Source: Anabaena azotica FACHB-119 (GTDB taxonomy: Bacteria > Cyanobacteriota > Cyanobacteriia > Cyanobacteriales > Nostocaceae). Taken from it: a stretch of DNA of 64,000 bases. Position numbers and translations under genes: made by a program. Shown here in pieces: positions 8,907 through 17,934 of the stretch. The notes below the pieces were generated by a model. The model was not told the DNA's origin, did no database searches, and was given only the letters and a program-made list of their open reading frames with translations. Within the stretch, counting starts at the first letter, position 1. Each line of letters opens with the position of its first letter. The stretch spans positions 1 to 64,000 of the forward strand of contig NZ_JACJSG010000025.1 of assembly GCF_014697625.1 (NCBI RefSeq), written 5' to 3'.

Positions 8907-10781
8907 ATGTGTGGTATTGTTGGGTATATCGGCACTCAAGCAGCGACAGAAATTTTATTATCTGGGCTGGAAAAGTTAGAGTATCGGGGTTATGACTCGG
9001 CTGGTGTGGCTACGGTTTGGGAAGGCGATGTTCACTGTGTCCGGGCAAAGGGCAAATTACATAACCTCCGTTCTAAACTAGAACAACTAGCAACCCAGTC
9101 TCAAATCGGCATCGGTCATACACGCTGGGCTACTCATGGTAAACCAGAGGAGCATAACGCCCATCCCCATTTAGATACCGCAAGGCGAATTGCTGTTGTC
9201 CAGAATGGTATTATTGAAAACTACCGGGAGTTACGAGAAGAACTGAAACAGAAGGGGTATGAGTTTCGTTCGGAAACTGATACGGAAGTAATTCCTAACC
9301 TGATAGCTGAATTGTCAAAAAATGCTGACTCCTTTCTGGAAGCAGTACGTCAAGCTGTTAGCCACCTGCAAGGGGGATTTGCGATCGCCGCCATTTCCGC
9401 CGACTACCCCGACGAGTTGATTGTTGTGCGTCAGCAAGCGCCTTTAGTGATAGGATTTGGTCAAGGTGAGTTTTTCTGTGCTTCAGATACGCCAGCGATC
9501 GTTGCCCATACCCGCGCCGTTTTACCCCTGGAGAATGGGGAAATTGCCCGTCTGACACCTTTGGGAGTGGAGATTTATAATTTTGCTGGCGACAGGCTGA
9601 AAAAACAACCCCGGTTATTGAACTTGAGTCCCACGATGGTAGAAAAGCAGGGATTCAAGCATTTTATGCTCAAAGAAATTTATGAGCAACCAGGAGTAGT
9701 CAGAGCAAGTTTAGAAGCATATTTTAATACAGAAGTCAATAGCGGTGAGTCATTCCAATCACCAGTTAAGTTGGGTTTACCAGAACAATTTTACGCAGAC
9801 TTAGAACAAATTCATATTGTCGCTTGCGGTACAAGTTGGCACGCCGCTTTAATAGGAAAGTATTTACTTGAACAATTAGCCGGAATATCCACTCAGGTAC
9901 ATTATGCTTCAGAGTATCGTTATGCACCCTCACCGCCAACAGCGAATACATTAATTATCGGCGTTACGCAGTCGGGGGAAACTGCTGATACCTTAGCAGC
10001 TTTGGCGATGGAGAAAGAACGCCGTCAAGGTAAAGAAGCCAAATATCAAGCGCGACTCTTGGGTATTACTAATCGTCCAGAGAGTAGCCTGGGTCATCTT
10101 GTACCCCATATTATCAACACCTTGGCAGGAATTGAAATTGGTGTGGCAGCTACTAAAACCTTTGTCGCCCAACTGATGGCGTTTTATGCCCTAGCCATAG
10201 ATTTAGCCTATCATCGCCAGACTGTAGCGCCGGATAAACTAGCAGATATAATTCAAGGCTTGCGCCAGATACCCAAGGAAATTGAAGCGACTTTGGAAAG
10301 TCAGGAAAAATTGACAGAACATTTAGCCCATGAGTTTGCAGAGACTCAAGATTTTATCTTTTTGGGTAGAGGAATTAATTTCCCCATAGCATTGGAAGGG
10401 GCGTTGAAATTAAAAGAAATCAGCTATATTCACGCTGAAGGTTATCCGGCTGGGGAAATGAAACATGGCCCCATTGCTTTGTTAGATGCGAAAGTGCCTG
10501 TAGTGGCGATCGCTTTTCCTGGTACTGTGTATGAAAAAGTGATTTCCAACGCCCAGGAAGCCAAAGCCAGAGATTCGCGCTTAATTGGCGTAACACCAGT
10601 TAGCGATGGCGAAGCTGGGGAAATCTTCAATGATTTACTCCCCGTTTCCTCTGTAGATGAATTACTCTCACCCATCCTCACAGTAGTACCTTTGCAACTA
10701 TTGGCTTATCACATCGCCGCCCGTCGCGGTTTGGATGTCGATCAGCCAAGAAATTTGGCAAAATCAGTGACGGTTGAGTAA
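8907..10781 (+). CDS. glmS: Glutamine--fructose-6-phosphate aminotransferase (isomerizing)
   Basis: 624 residues. It makes glucosamine-6-phosphate from fructose-6-phosphate and glutamine, the first step towards UDP-GlcNAc for peptidoglycan and lipopolysaccharide. The N-terminal class II glutamine amidotransferase domain starts MCGIVGYIG, with Cys2 becoming the N-terminal nucleophile, followed by GHTRWATHG and QNGIIENYRELREEL. Two SIS sugar-isomerase domains occupy about residues 295-430 and 465-600. The conserved tail DVDQPRNLAKSVTVE is present. No glmS ribozyme-like leader is seen; the leader is a tandem repeat. A strong terminator follows. Confidence 0.97.
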   Translation: MCGIVGYIGTQAATEILLSGLEKLEYRGYDSAGVATVWEGDVHCVRAKGKLHNLRSKLEQLATQSQIGIGHTRWATHGKPEEHNAHPHLDTARRIAVVQNGIIENYRELREELKQKGYEFRSETDTEVIPNLIAELSKNADSFLEAVRQAVSHLQGGFAIAAISADYPDELIVVRQQAPLVIGFGQGEFFCASDTPAIVAHTRAVLPLENGEIARLTPLGVEIYNFAGDRLKKQPRLLNLSPTMVEKQGFKHFMLKEIYEQPGVVRASLEAYFNTEVNSGESFQSPVKLGLPEQFYADLEQIHIVACGTSWHAALIGKYLLEQLAGISTQVHYASEYRYAPSPPTANTLIIGVTQSGETADTLAALAMEKERRQGKEAKYQARLLGITNRPESSLGHLVPHIINTLAGIEIGVAATKTFVAQLMAFYALAIDLAYHRQTVAPDKLADIIQGLRQIPKEIEATLESQEKLTEHLAHEFAETQDFIFLGRGINFPIALEGALKLKEISYIHAEGYPAGEMKHGPIALLDAKVPVVAIAFPGTVYEKVISNAQEAKARDSRLIGVTPVSDGEAGEIFNDLLPVSSVDELLSPILTVVPLQLLAYHIAARRGLDVDQPRNLAKSVTVE

Positions 10782-10825
10782 AACAATACTACTTAATAAG
10801 TAATTCTCGGTATATAAACTAGATA

Positions 10826-10872
10826 ATTTCTGAATGTAGTGATATTATTATTACATTCAGAAATATTTTTTT
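10826..10872 (+). terminator. glmS rho-independent terminator
   Basis: Perfect 13-bp stem ATTTCTGAATGTA/TACATTCAGAAAT with a 13-nt loop, then a run of seven T. It lies 45 bp after the glmS stop codon. Confidence 0.85.
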
Positions 10873-11005
10873 AGGCGATTGTCTACACATCTGGTGCGTC
10901 CATCCCAGTAGCAGTATTTTTTCTGTTGGCAATTTATTGAAAGGATAGAAAAATATACCTACGATGGTAGGGAGGTTTTTAACGGAAAAAATGATTTAAG
11001 ATGCT

Positions 11006-12310
11006 GTGGTTAAAAATTTTGAGATATCAATGAAGCAATTAAAAAATATCTCAAAATTAAAATGTAGAATAATTTATGGAGAAACTGGTATGGCGAGAGA
11101 TAAATTTGCTTTGTTTTCAGGTAGACAATTTAGCTCTTTTTCGAGAGGAAAATTAGAGTCAATTTTTCAAGATATAGATAACCTTGATGCTAGTAATTTA
11201 CTTAATACAAGTTTAGATAATTGGTGTGATTTTTATGAAAATAGTTGTAAATTTGAGATGTTAGAAATTTTAGAAGATGAAATTACTACTGATCAAGAAG
11301 AAGCATTAGTACCTGTAATGAATCCTTATAGAGGTTATACACAGGAAAAAGGGACTAAATTTAATTTCTTCATTCCGTTTAAAGGTGAAAAAGAGCTATT
11401 TAGCTATCAATCCTCTGTCCTTATTGGGGATGTTAATAATACCTTATTAGCACAAATAGATAATAATGAAATCATATTGGAATATACAGAATGGCATCCA
11501 GAAATAATTAGGATTCAATCACAATTTAAACAAGATTTATCTAAAATTAGGGAAAATATAAGATATATCAACCAAGAAGTTTCAGCTTTTAACAACTCAA
11601 TTCGCACGAAGATAAAGTCTAAGCTTGAATCTCGACAACAAAAACTTTTGCAAGATCAAAATTTAGTAGCAGCTTTAGGTTATCCTTTGCGACGAAGAGA
11701 TAATACACCAGAGACTTATGTTGTACCAACAGTACGCAGAAAGATTTCTATTCCTCGACCCTCTGCAAGCACAACACCTTTTATTCCAGAGCCTACCTTG
11801 GATATGCAGGAATATGAACATATCCTCTCTGTGATTAATAATATGGTAATGGTTATGGAAAAAAGTCCCAAAGCTTTCAAGGACATGAGAGAAGAAGACC
11901 TTCGTCAACATTTTCTCGTCCAGCTAAATGGACATTATGAGGGACAAGCTACTGGAGAAACTTTTAATTTTCAGGGTAAAACAGATATATTAATCCGTGC
12001 TGGCAATCGAAATATTTTTATAGCAGAATGCAAATTTTGGGGTGGAGAAGAAAAGTTAAAAGAGACTCTTGATCAACTACTAGGTTATACTTCGTGGCGA
12101 GATACTAAAATTGCATTAATCATATTTAACCGGAATAAAAATTTTTCAGCAGTTGTTAAACAGATTCCAAAAATAATTAAGTCTCATGGAAATTTCAAGA
12201 GGGAACTTGATTACAATTGTGAAACTGGATTTCGGTGTCTGCTTCATCACCCTGACGATGTAAACCGCGAACTTATTCTTACTAGCCTGGCTTTTGATGT
12301 CCCTCAGTAA
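11006..12310 (+). CDS. Predicted PD-(D/E)XK nuclease-fold protein
   Basis: Up to 434 residues from a GTG at 11006. ATGs at 11030 and 11090 are alternatives, and the last has the best ribosome-binding site (GGAG, 8-nt spacing). The N-terminal half is charged and has a helical stretch around 160-220. The C-terminal domain (about residues 310-415) carries the restriction-endonuclease-like signature: a conserved acid, then GKTDILIRAG, then FIAECKFWGG, i.e. D...E-x-K. A DNA-cleaving or decayed nuclease role is inferred. The gene is AT-rich compared with glmS and stands alone without a methyltransferase, which suggests horizontal acquisition. The target is unknown. Confidence 0.7.
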   Translation: MVKNFEISMKQLKNISKLKCRIIYGETGMARDKFALFSGRQFSSFSRGKLESIFQDIDNLDASNLLNTSLDNWCDFYENSCKFEMLEILEDEITTDQEEALVPVMNPYRGYTQEKGTKFNFFIPFKGEKELFSYQSSVLIGDVNNTLLAQIDNNEIILEYTEWHPEIIRIQSQFKQDLSKIRENIRYINQEVSAFNNSIRTKIKSKLESRQQKLLQDQNLVAALGYPLRRRDNTPETYVVPTVRRKISIPRPSASTTPFIPEPTLDMQEYEHILSVINNMVMVMEKSPKAFKDMREEDLRQHFLVQLNGHYEGQATGETFNFQGKTDILIRAGNRNIFIAECKFWGGEEKLKETLDQLLGYTSWRDTKIALIIFNRNKNFSAVVKQIPKIIKSHGNFKRELDYNCETGFRCLLHHPDDVNRELILTSLAFDVPQ

Positions 12311-12553
12311 GTACAAAATACACAAAATCTATTACCTTTTAGTAACTCACACCAGTTTCTCCTCAGAACTCCGGTACAATGGCCATAGTCCGTTCTGTAT
12401 AACAAGCTGCCACTGTGGACGCTGTAGTGACATTGGTAGTGCGGCGGTTGCATCAGGGACGCTTGCTATTGATAAGGTAAACCACCTGGAGACACTACCA
12501 ACAATATATTAGTAATTATTACTGCCTCAACTATGTGAATGGAAGTAAAATAA
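12311..12553. other. Intergenic region with a possible gene fragment
   Basis: A short plus-strand frame at about 12390-12512 contains a CHCGRC phrase resembling zinc-binding GFA-type proteins. It has no credible start and is too short, so it is at best a remnant. Confidence 0.25.
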
Positions 12554-12721
12554 CTAACTGGCATGATTCCAGTCACTTAATAATTCATATTCTTGTTGGA
12601 TTTTTTTAACCTTACGTAAGGGTACTCTAGGTGTGCCGATATCTGCACTTAAAAAAGACGGTTGTCTTTTTTTGGCTGATTTTTTGTCTTGTTTAGCAGA
12701 AATAGTCTGTGTAGTTGTCAT
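12554..12721 (-). CDS. Small basic protein, 55 residues, unknown
   Basis: ATG at 12719-12721, TAG at 12554-12556, 55 residues. The N-terminal half is Lys/Gln/Ser-rich (KQDKKSAKKRQPSF), followed by ADIGTPRVPLRKVKKIQQEY and an acidic end LLSDWNHAS. An ATAGGA sequence sits about 4 nt before the start. Composition and the ribosome-binding site favour a real small gene. The arrangement (disordered basic head, short amphipathic helix) could suit a DNA- or RNA-binding accessory protein, but no family is recognised. Confidence 0.55.
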   Translation of the reverse strand: MTTTQTISAKQDKKSAKKRQPSFLSADIGTPRVPLRKVKKIQQEYELLSDWNHAS

Positions 12722-12839
12722 TTTCCTATCCATCCTTGTGGAAAACCGAGAGTTCAGTTTATATCAACAATTTCCCAACGGCAAATATCCTTTAGGCATA
12801 GCTTTTCATCATATTTTTTAACCAAGCAGTGTATTTTGT

Positions 12840-12985
12840 ACCTGGGGTACTGGGGGGAGATGAGGGTGTAGGGGTGTAAGGGTGTAGGGGTATAGGGGAA
12901 GAAAAAAGTGCGAAGTGTAAAAAACCTGCCCCTGGAAGCTGGGGAGTGGGGGAGATGGGGAAATTGTTAATTTTGAATTTTGAAT
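12840..12985. repeat. Low-complexity G-rich tandem repeat
   Basis: Repeats of GGGTGTA(A)GG and GGGGAGATGGGG, followed by TTGAATTTTGAATG units just before chlM. The same motifs form minisatellites at 20.3, 29.6 and 53.6 kb. Confidence 0.7.
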
Positions 12986-13057
12986 GGGCGAATTTTGAAT
13001 TGATTGTTCCTATGGATGATAATTTTAAGCATTGGGAACCCTTAAAAATCTGAGTTT

Positions 13058-13744
13058 ATGAACGCAGCCGACGATAAAACCATTGTTCGTGAGTATTTCA
13101 ATTCCACGGGGTTTGACCGATGGAAACGCATTTATGGCGATGGCGAAGTCAACAAAGTCCAACTCGACATCCGCAATGGACACCAGCAAACTGTGGATAC
13201 GGTCATCGGCTGGCTTAAAGATGATGGTAATTTGGCAGAGTTATCAATTTGTGATGCTGGGTGTGGTGTGGGTAGTCTCAGCATTCCCCTAGCCACAGCA
13301 GGCGCTAAAATCTATGCCAGCGACATTTCTGAGAAAATGGTAGAGGAAGGCAAGCAAAGAGCCTTACAGACCCTGGGAAATGCCGAAAATCCTACATTTG
13401 CTGTGCAGGACTTGGAATCTTTGAGTGGTAGTTATCATACTGTGATTTGCTTGGATGTGTTAATTCACTACCCCCAAGAAAAAGCTGATGAAATGATTTC
13501 TCATCTGTGTTCTTTAGCACAGTCTCGAATTATTCTCAGCTTTGCACCTAAAACCTGCGCTTTAGCTTTACTCAAAAAAATTGGCAGTTTCTTTCCTGGC
13601 CCAAGTAAAACCACCCGCGCCTATCTGCACCGTGAAGCTGATGTGATTAAGATTTTAGAAAGCAACGGTTTTGCTATTCAAAGAAAGGCGTTTACTAAAA
13701 CTCGCTTCTATTTCTCCCGCATATTAGAAGCTACGCGGGTGTAA
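13058..13744 (+). CDS. chlM: Magnesium-protoporphyrin IX O-methyltransferase
   Basis: 228 residues. It methylates the C13 propionate of Mg-protoporphyrin IX with S-adenosylmethionine in chlorophyll synthesis. The SAM-binding motif CDAGCGVGSLSIPLA is near residues 65-80, with acidic motif II (YASDISEKM) following. The N-terminus (EYFNSTGFDRWKRIYG) and C-terminal RFYFSRILEATRV are characteristic of ChlM/BchM. Length is typical. It stands alone here, with the leader made of repeat DNA. Confidence 0.95.
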   Translation: MNAADDKTIVREYFNSTGFDRWKRIYGDGEVNKVQLDIRNGHQQTVDTVIGWLKDDGNLAELSICDAGCGVGSLSIPLATAGAKIYASDISEKMVEEGKQRALQTLGNAENPTFAVQDLESLSGSYHTVICLDVLIHYPQEKADEMISHLCSLAQSRIILSFAPKTCALALLKKIGSFFPGPSKTTRAYLHREADVIKILESNGFAIQRKAFTKTRFYFSRILEATRV

Positions 13745-13807
13745 GTTAGGAATTGGGTATTGGTACAGATAACAATTAGGGCTGACGCACTAAGGTTATC
13801 TGTAAGG

Positions 13808-13867
13808 ATGAATGACTCTGAACTACACCGACAAATTACTGAACATAAACCAGAAAACGAACAATAG
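13808..13867 (+). other. 19-codon ORF running into a terminator hairpin
   Basis: ATG at 13808 with AAGG just upstream, 19 sense codons, and TAG at 13865-13867. Its last codons form the left arm of the hairpin at 13850-13884. This layout resembles a leader-peptide attenuator, but no gene follows on the plus strand before 16649. Chance is quite possible. Confidence 0.25.
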
Positions 13868-13890
13868 CATTGTTCGTTTTCTGGCTTTTT
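13850..13890 (+). terminator. Strong rho-independent terminator
   Basis: Perfect 16-bp stem CCAGAAAACGAACAAT/ATTGTTCGTTTTCTGG with a 3-nt loop, then CTTTTT. It lies about 105 bp after chlM and is the only obvious terminator for it. Confidence 0.8.
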
Positions 13891-14282
13891 CTAAGATTAC
13901 TTGCGTCAATTTCTAGACTATCAACCTGATAGGGATTTTGAGGCTGTGCTAAATTAAGCTAAAACCTCAGTTTGTAGTAGTGCTTTGCTTGACACTGCTA
14001 TCTGTTAAGCTCACGCATTCGCCGTCAGGCGTTCCCGCAGGGTAGGCGCTAAGACGCAAAGGTGCAAAATTTTATTAAGTGCATTGTTACAGAGAATTGG
14101 TATTACAGCAAATTGCTTGATAGAAAACAGATGCTTTGTGGCAGGAGGTGGAGAAATTGTCAAGACAATATTCACTCAAATGGTTAAGTTCAGGCGATCG
14201 CAATTTCATAAAAAAGTTGGGTTTCCTGATGTTAACCCAACGTACTGATCTAAAGCACTGAAGTGCTGACTACGAACTTATC
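13891..14282. other. Intergenic DNA with scattered repeats
   Basis: Contains a GCGTTCCCGCAGGGTAGGCG repeat near 14030-14050 and a TAAAGCACTGAAGTGCTGACTACGAAC hairpin-type repeat near 14250-14280 related to those at 31.35 and 58.5 kb. No gene recognised. Confidence 0.45.
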
Positions 14283-14412
14283 GTAATTCCGAGGGTTAAA
14301 GACCCCTACGTCTGTACGTAGCAAATTTTCAGTTCGGGTTTAAATCCCCAACTGTTCGCGTAGCGTGCCGTAGGCAAAATGTCTTTAATGCGCGAATTTT
14401 GAATTTTGAATT
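14283..14412. repeat. Family D element (reverse) plus TTCAAAATTCGCGCATT repeat
   Basis: The reverse complement carries TGCCTACGGCACGCTACGCG, GGGATTTAAACCC and ACGTAGGGGTCTT, matching 21.75 kb and 58.3 kb. The adjoining TTCAAAATTCGCGCATTAAAG repeat provides the shc stop codon and its last residues. The same repeat recurs at 57.73 and 58.22 kb. Confidence 0.8.
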
Positions 14413-16316
14413 GTTAATGCTTGATAGCGACCAAGGGCAATTAAGGGGAAGTATTGTTGATAATAGTGATACTTCAGATAAAAGTGACAGGGAAAGCCAG
14501 TTCCGGTAAAATAGGCTTCAAACCAACTACCGTCAGTCTGTTGAGTTGAGACAAGATAGTTAACTCCACGTTCAATAGCGTCACGAGCAAATTTACCTGT
14601 AGCTTCACCGGCTGCTATCAAGCCAATTATCGCCCAAGCTGTTTGTGATGCTGTACTATCACCTTTACCTTTCAAACTGGGGTCGTTATAACTAAAGCAA
14701 GTTTCACCCCAACCACCATCAGCATTTTGACAACTTACTAACCAATTAGCCCCGCGTTCAATTTGGGGTTGATACTTTTGGGGATTAATTAAAGCTAGGG
14801 CAGAGAGAACGCCGCTAGTACCATAGATATAATTTACACCCCAGCGCCCATACCAACAACCCTCGGCTTCCTGTTCATTTAATAGGTATGTCAGCGCTCG
14901 TTCTAGGTTGGGGGAGTCTATGGTTAAGTTACAAGCTCCCAGCATTTCTATCACTCTGGCGGTAACATCTGCGGTGTTGGGGTCAATCATGGCTTTTAAG
15001 TCGCCATAGGGAATAGCATTGAGCCAATCTTGATCATTGTCAAGATCAAAAGCAGCCCAACCGCCGGGTTTGCATTGCATTGAGGCTACCCATTGCAAAG
15101 CGCGATCGCCAGCTTTCTGTTTTAATTGTTCATTAGGTAGTTTTGCGGCGTGGAGTGCCATCACTACCACAGCCGTATCATCTACATCTGGGTAAAAGCG
15201 ATTATCAAATTCAAACGCCCAAGCCCCTGGTTTTCCTTGGGTATTTTTAATATTCCAATCACCGTAATCGAGGATTTGCTTTTGTAATAACCATTCCCCC
15301 GCCTTAACTATCGCTGGGTGGTCTGGTGACATCCCAGAGTCAATAAACGCCCGCATTACCCAAGCTGTATCCCACACAGGCGACACACAAGGCTGGACTC
15401 GGTATTCCTCTGCTGTTTCAACGGCAAAGTTATCAAGGGCTTGTAAACCCCGTTCCACTATGGGATCATTAGGGTTATAACCCAGAGAGCGCAAAGCCAA
15501 CATGGAATTTAACATGGCGGGAATAATACCGCCCCAATCTCCTGTAGCTTCTTGTCTTTCTATAATCCATTGTTCGGCGGCTTTGATGCCTTGTTCGCGC
15601 CAAGGTATAAAATTAATACTTTCAGCTAGTTTAAAGCCTTCATCTAAAGTGAGGAAGATATCTGTCCAGTCACCACTGCGGGGTAACTCATAGCGGACAT
15701 TCTCAACACCTTCGGCGTATAACTCATCAAGGGTGATGGCTGGGTTAACTTGATAGACAGGTTTCTGGTCAAAGACTATTAACAGTGGGACAGTGCTAGA
15801 ACGCGCCCAACTGGACATTTCGTAAATATTAACTGGGAACTCCTTGGGTAACAGCATTACCCAAGCTGGGAGGGAAGGAAGACCACGCCAGTTGTAGCAG
15901 CCGATAAGTGCAAGGTGAAACTTGGTAAAGATGCGGGTTTTGCTGATACCACCACGCCGCAGAATAAACTCCCGCGCCCTTATCATGGCTGGGTCGGTGG
16001 CTGGGACACCCAGGAGTTTCAGCGCCATGTACGCCTCAACTGATGTGCTGAGTTCTCCCCCGTCGCCGTAGAATAATTCCCAACCTCCATGTTGCCGTTG
16101 CTGCGATCGCAAGTAAGCTTCTACTTTATGTAGGGGTCTAGTTTTATCTGTTCCCCAAATTTTATGGAGTAACACCACCTCAGATGTAATGGTGACATTT
16201 GATTCCAACTCCGCCCACCAGTAGCCCGTCGGATTTTGTAACGATAGCAGATATTTTTGACTGGACGCGATCGCCTCAGCAATGGGATTGACTTGTACCT
16301 TGTCTTGTGTTTGCAT
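14385..16316 (-). CDS. shc: Squalene--hopene cyclase
   Basis: 643 residues from the ATG at 16314-16316; a TTG one codon earlier is less likely. It cyclises squalene to hopene, the first hopanoid step, at the membrane. The catalytic acid motif DVDDTA (DXDDTA) is intact. Several QW repeats are visible (QNADGGWGE, QTDGSWF, QCKPGGWAAFD). The last residues, TIQNSKFAH, are read from the TTCAAAATTCGCGCATTAA repeat, so the native C-terminus has been replaced or extended by repeat DNA. The gene is divergent from the hpnB-like glycosyltransferase, which fits a hopanoid locus. The upstream spacer is a tandem repeat array. Confidence 0.96.
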   Translation of the reverse strand: MQTQDKVQVNPIAEAIASSQKYLLSLQNPTGYWWAELESNVTITSEVVLLHKIWGTDKTRPLHKVEAYLRSQQRQHGGWELFYGDGGELSTSVEAYMALKLLGVPATDPAMIRAREFILRRGGISKTRIFTKFHLALIGCYNWRGLPSLPAWVMLLPKEFPVNIYEMSSWARSSTVPLLIVFDQKPVYQVNPAITLDELYAEGVENVRYELPRSGDWTDIFLTLDEGFKLAESINFIPWREQGIKAAEQWIIERQEATGDWGGIIPAMLNSMLALRSLGYNPNDPIVERGLQALDNFAVETAEEYRVQPCVSPVWDTAWVMRAFIDSGMSPDHPAIVKAGEWLLQKQILDYGDWNIKNTQGKPGAWAFEFDNRFYPDVDDTAVVVMALHAAKLPNEQLKQKAGDRALQWVASMQCKPGGWAAFDLDNDQDWLNAIPYGDLKAMIDPNTADVTARVIEMLGACNLTIDSPNLERALTYLLNEQEAEGCWYGRWGVNYIYGTSGVLSALALINPQKYQPQIERGANWLVSCQNADGGWGETCFSYNDPSLKGKGDSTASQTAWAIIGLIAAGEATGKFARDAIERGVNYLVSTQQTDGSWFEAYFTGTGFPCHFYLKYHYYQQYFPLIALGRYQALTIQNSKFAH

Positions 16317-16375
16317 CAAATACTACTCAAGCGCAATCAGCAATAATTGTATTGTGTTTGGGGTATCAAAGTTAA

Positions 16376-16556
16376 GGCAGGTGATAGGTGATAGGTGATA
16401 GGTGACAGGTGATAGGTGACAGGTGATAGGTGATAGGTGACAGGTGACAGGTGATAGGTGACAGGTGATAGGTGACAGGTGACAGGTGATAGGTGACAGG
16501 TGATAGGTGACAGGTGACAGGTGATAGGTGACAGGTGACAGGTGATAGGTGACAGT
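16376..16556. repeat. STRR array of AGGTGAT/AGGTGAC heptamers
   Basis: About 26 consecutive 7-bp units differing only at the last base (T or C). It lies in the divergent spacer between shc and the hpnB-like gene. Its Leu-Ser-Pro-rich minus-strand frames are not genes. Confidence 0.95.
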
Positions 16557-16648
16557 TAGCATTCTCCCCCAGATCCCCCCACTCCCTCATCTCCCCCCAC
16601 TCCCTCATCCCCACTCACGAAAATTTTAATTTGAAGTGGTAACGACTT

Positions 16649-17893
16649 ATGGGTGCATCTTTTTTAGGGTTAATGCTTTTATCTTTGGTTATTTGGTTGG
16701 GATTATTAACTTTGCGGGGACAGTTTTGGCGGTCAGATCAGCGGTTGGAAGTTGGGGAAATACAGTTAAATTATTTACCGAAAATTTGTGCAGTAGTGCC
16801 GGCACGTAACGAAACTGATATGATACCGATGAGCTTGCGATCGCTCCTGCTACAAGATTATCCTGGTGATTTCCAAGTCTTTTTAGTTGATGACCAAAGT
16901 ACAGACGGGACAGCCGCTTTTGCGGAAGGTGTAGCCCACGCTGTAGACAAAGCCCAACAATTACATATTGTTAAGGGCGAATCTTTACCCCCTGGTTGGT
17001 CTGGTAAACTCTGGGCAATTGAGCAAGGTATTCGCAACGCCAACACAATCGCACCTGATTATTTTTTCCTCACTGATGCAGATATTGAACATGATGTCAG
17101 TAATCTGCGGCGATTGGTCGCCAAAGCTGTACAAGAAGATTTAGACTTAGCATCAGTGATGGTAAAACTGAGGTGCGAAAGCTTCTGGGAAAAATTTTTA
17201 ATCCCCGCCTTCGTCTTTTTCTTTCAAAAACTCTACCCCTTTCCCTGGGTGAATAATCCAAAAAATAAAACTGCGGCGGCTGCTGGTGGCTGTATCCTCA
17301 TTCGCGCCGCAGCCTTAGAACAAATTGGTGGTATCCAAGTCATTCGCCAAGCTTTAATCGATGATTGTACCCTCGCGCAAGTCGTTAAGGGAACCGATAA
17401 AAATTCAAAATTCAAAATACCCTACGGGAAGCTAAAGCTACAAAATTCAAAATTAGATAATTCTCCCCCCAGTCCCCAGTCCCGCAAAATCTGGCTAGGC
17501 TTAAGTTCATTAACTCGCAGTCTACGACCATATAAATCTTTACAAACGATTTGGGATATGGTAGCACGGACTGCTTACACTCAATTAAATTATTCGCCTT
17601 GGTTACTTTTGGGAACTGTAGTGGCGATGACGTTGATTTATCTGCTTCCGCCTGTGGGGACTATTATTGGTGCATTGATGGGTAACTGGAGAATTGCATT
17701 GACAGGGTTAGCTACTTGGTTGTTGATGTCCTTGGCTTATTTGCCCACAATTCGTTTTTATAAACTTTCGCCATTCTTAGCTTTTAGTTTACCTGCGATC
17801 GCTGTTCTCTATACTCTCATGACTATCGACTCTGCATTACGTCATTGGCAAGGACGCGGCGGTGCTTGGAAAGGTAGAGTCTATCCGGGTTAA
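16649..17893 (+). CDS. hpnB: Family 2 glycosyltransferase, hopanoid-associated HpnB type
   Basis: 414 residues. N-terminal membrane segment at about residues 1-22. A GT-A glycosyltransferase core follows: VVPARNETDMIP, VDDQSTDGT, TDADIEHD (DxD-type metal site) and a later DDC-containing acceptor motif. Two or three membrane helices lie near the C-terminus, which ends GAWKGRVYPG. HpnB proteins are linked to hopanoid gene clusters, and the divergent neighbour is shc. Exact sugar and acceptor unknown. An in-frame segment of about 30 residues after GTD (about 17399-17490) is repeat-derived: NSKFKI, LQNSKLDN, NSPPSPQS. It appears to be an insertion into the core. Confidence 0.85.
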   Translation: MGASFLGLMLLSLVIWLGLLTLRGQFWRSDQRLEVGEIQLNYLPKICAVVPARNETDMIPMSLRSLLLQDYPGDFQVFLVDDQSTDGTAAFAEGVAHAVDKAQQLHIVKGESLPPGWSGKLWAIEQGIRNANTIAPDYFFLTDADIEHDVSNLRRLVAKAVQEDLDLASVMVKLRCESFWEKFLIPAFVFFFQKLYPFPWVNNPKNKTAAAAGGCILIRAAALEQIGGIQVIRQALIDDCTLAQVVKGTDKNSKFKIPYGKLKLQNSKLDNSPPSPQSRKIWLGLSSLTRSLRPYKSLQTIWDMVARTAYTQLNYSPWLLLGTVVAMTLIYLLPPVGTIIGALMGNWRIALTGLATWLLMSLAYLPTIRFYKLSPFLAFSLPAIAVLYTLMTIDSALRHWQGRGGAWKGRVYPG

Positions 17894-17934
17894 TATCAAT
17901 CAGGACTTACGCAACTGGCATAGTAGTAGGGTGC

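Noticed and set aside
12390..12512. GFA-like zinc-binding protein fragment
   Set aside because: Only one CHCGRC phrase supports it; no start or further domain is visible.
16323..16614. Minus-strand ORFs made of Leu-Ser-Pro-Val-Thr-Cys-His repeats
   Set aside because: They are translations of the AGGTGAT/AGGTGAC tandem array and have no coding character.
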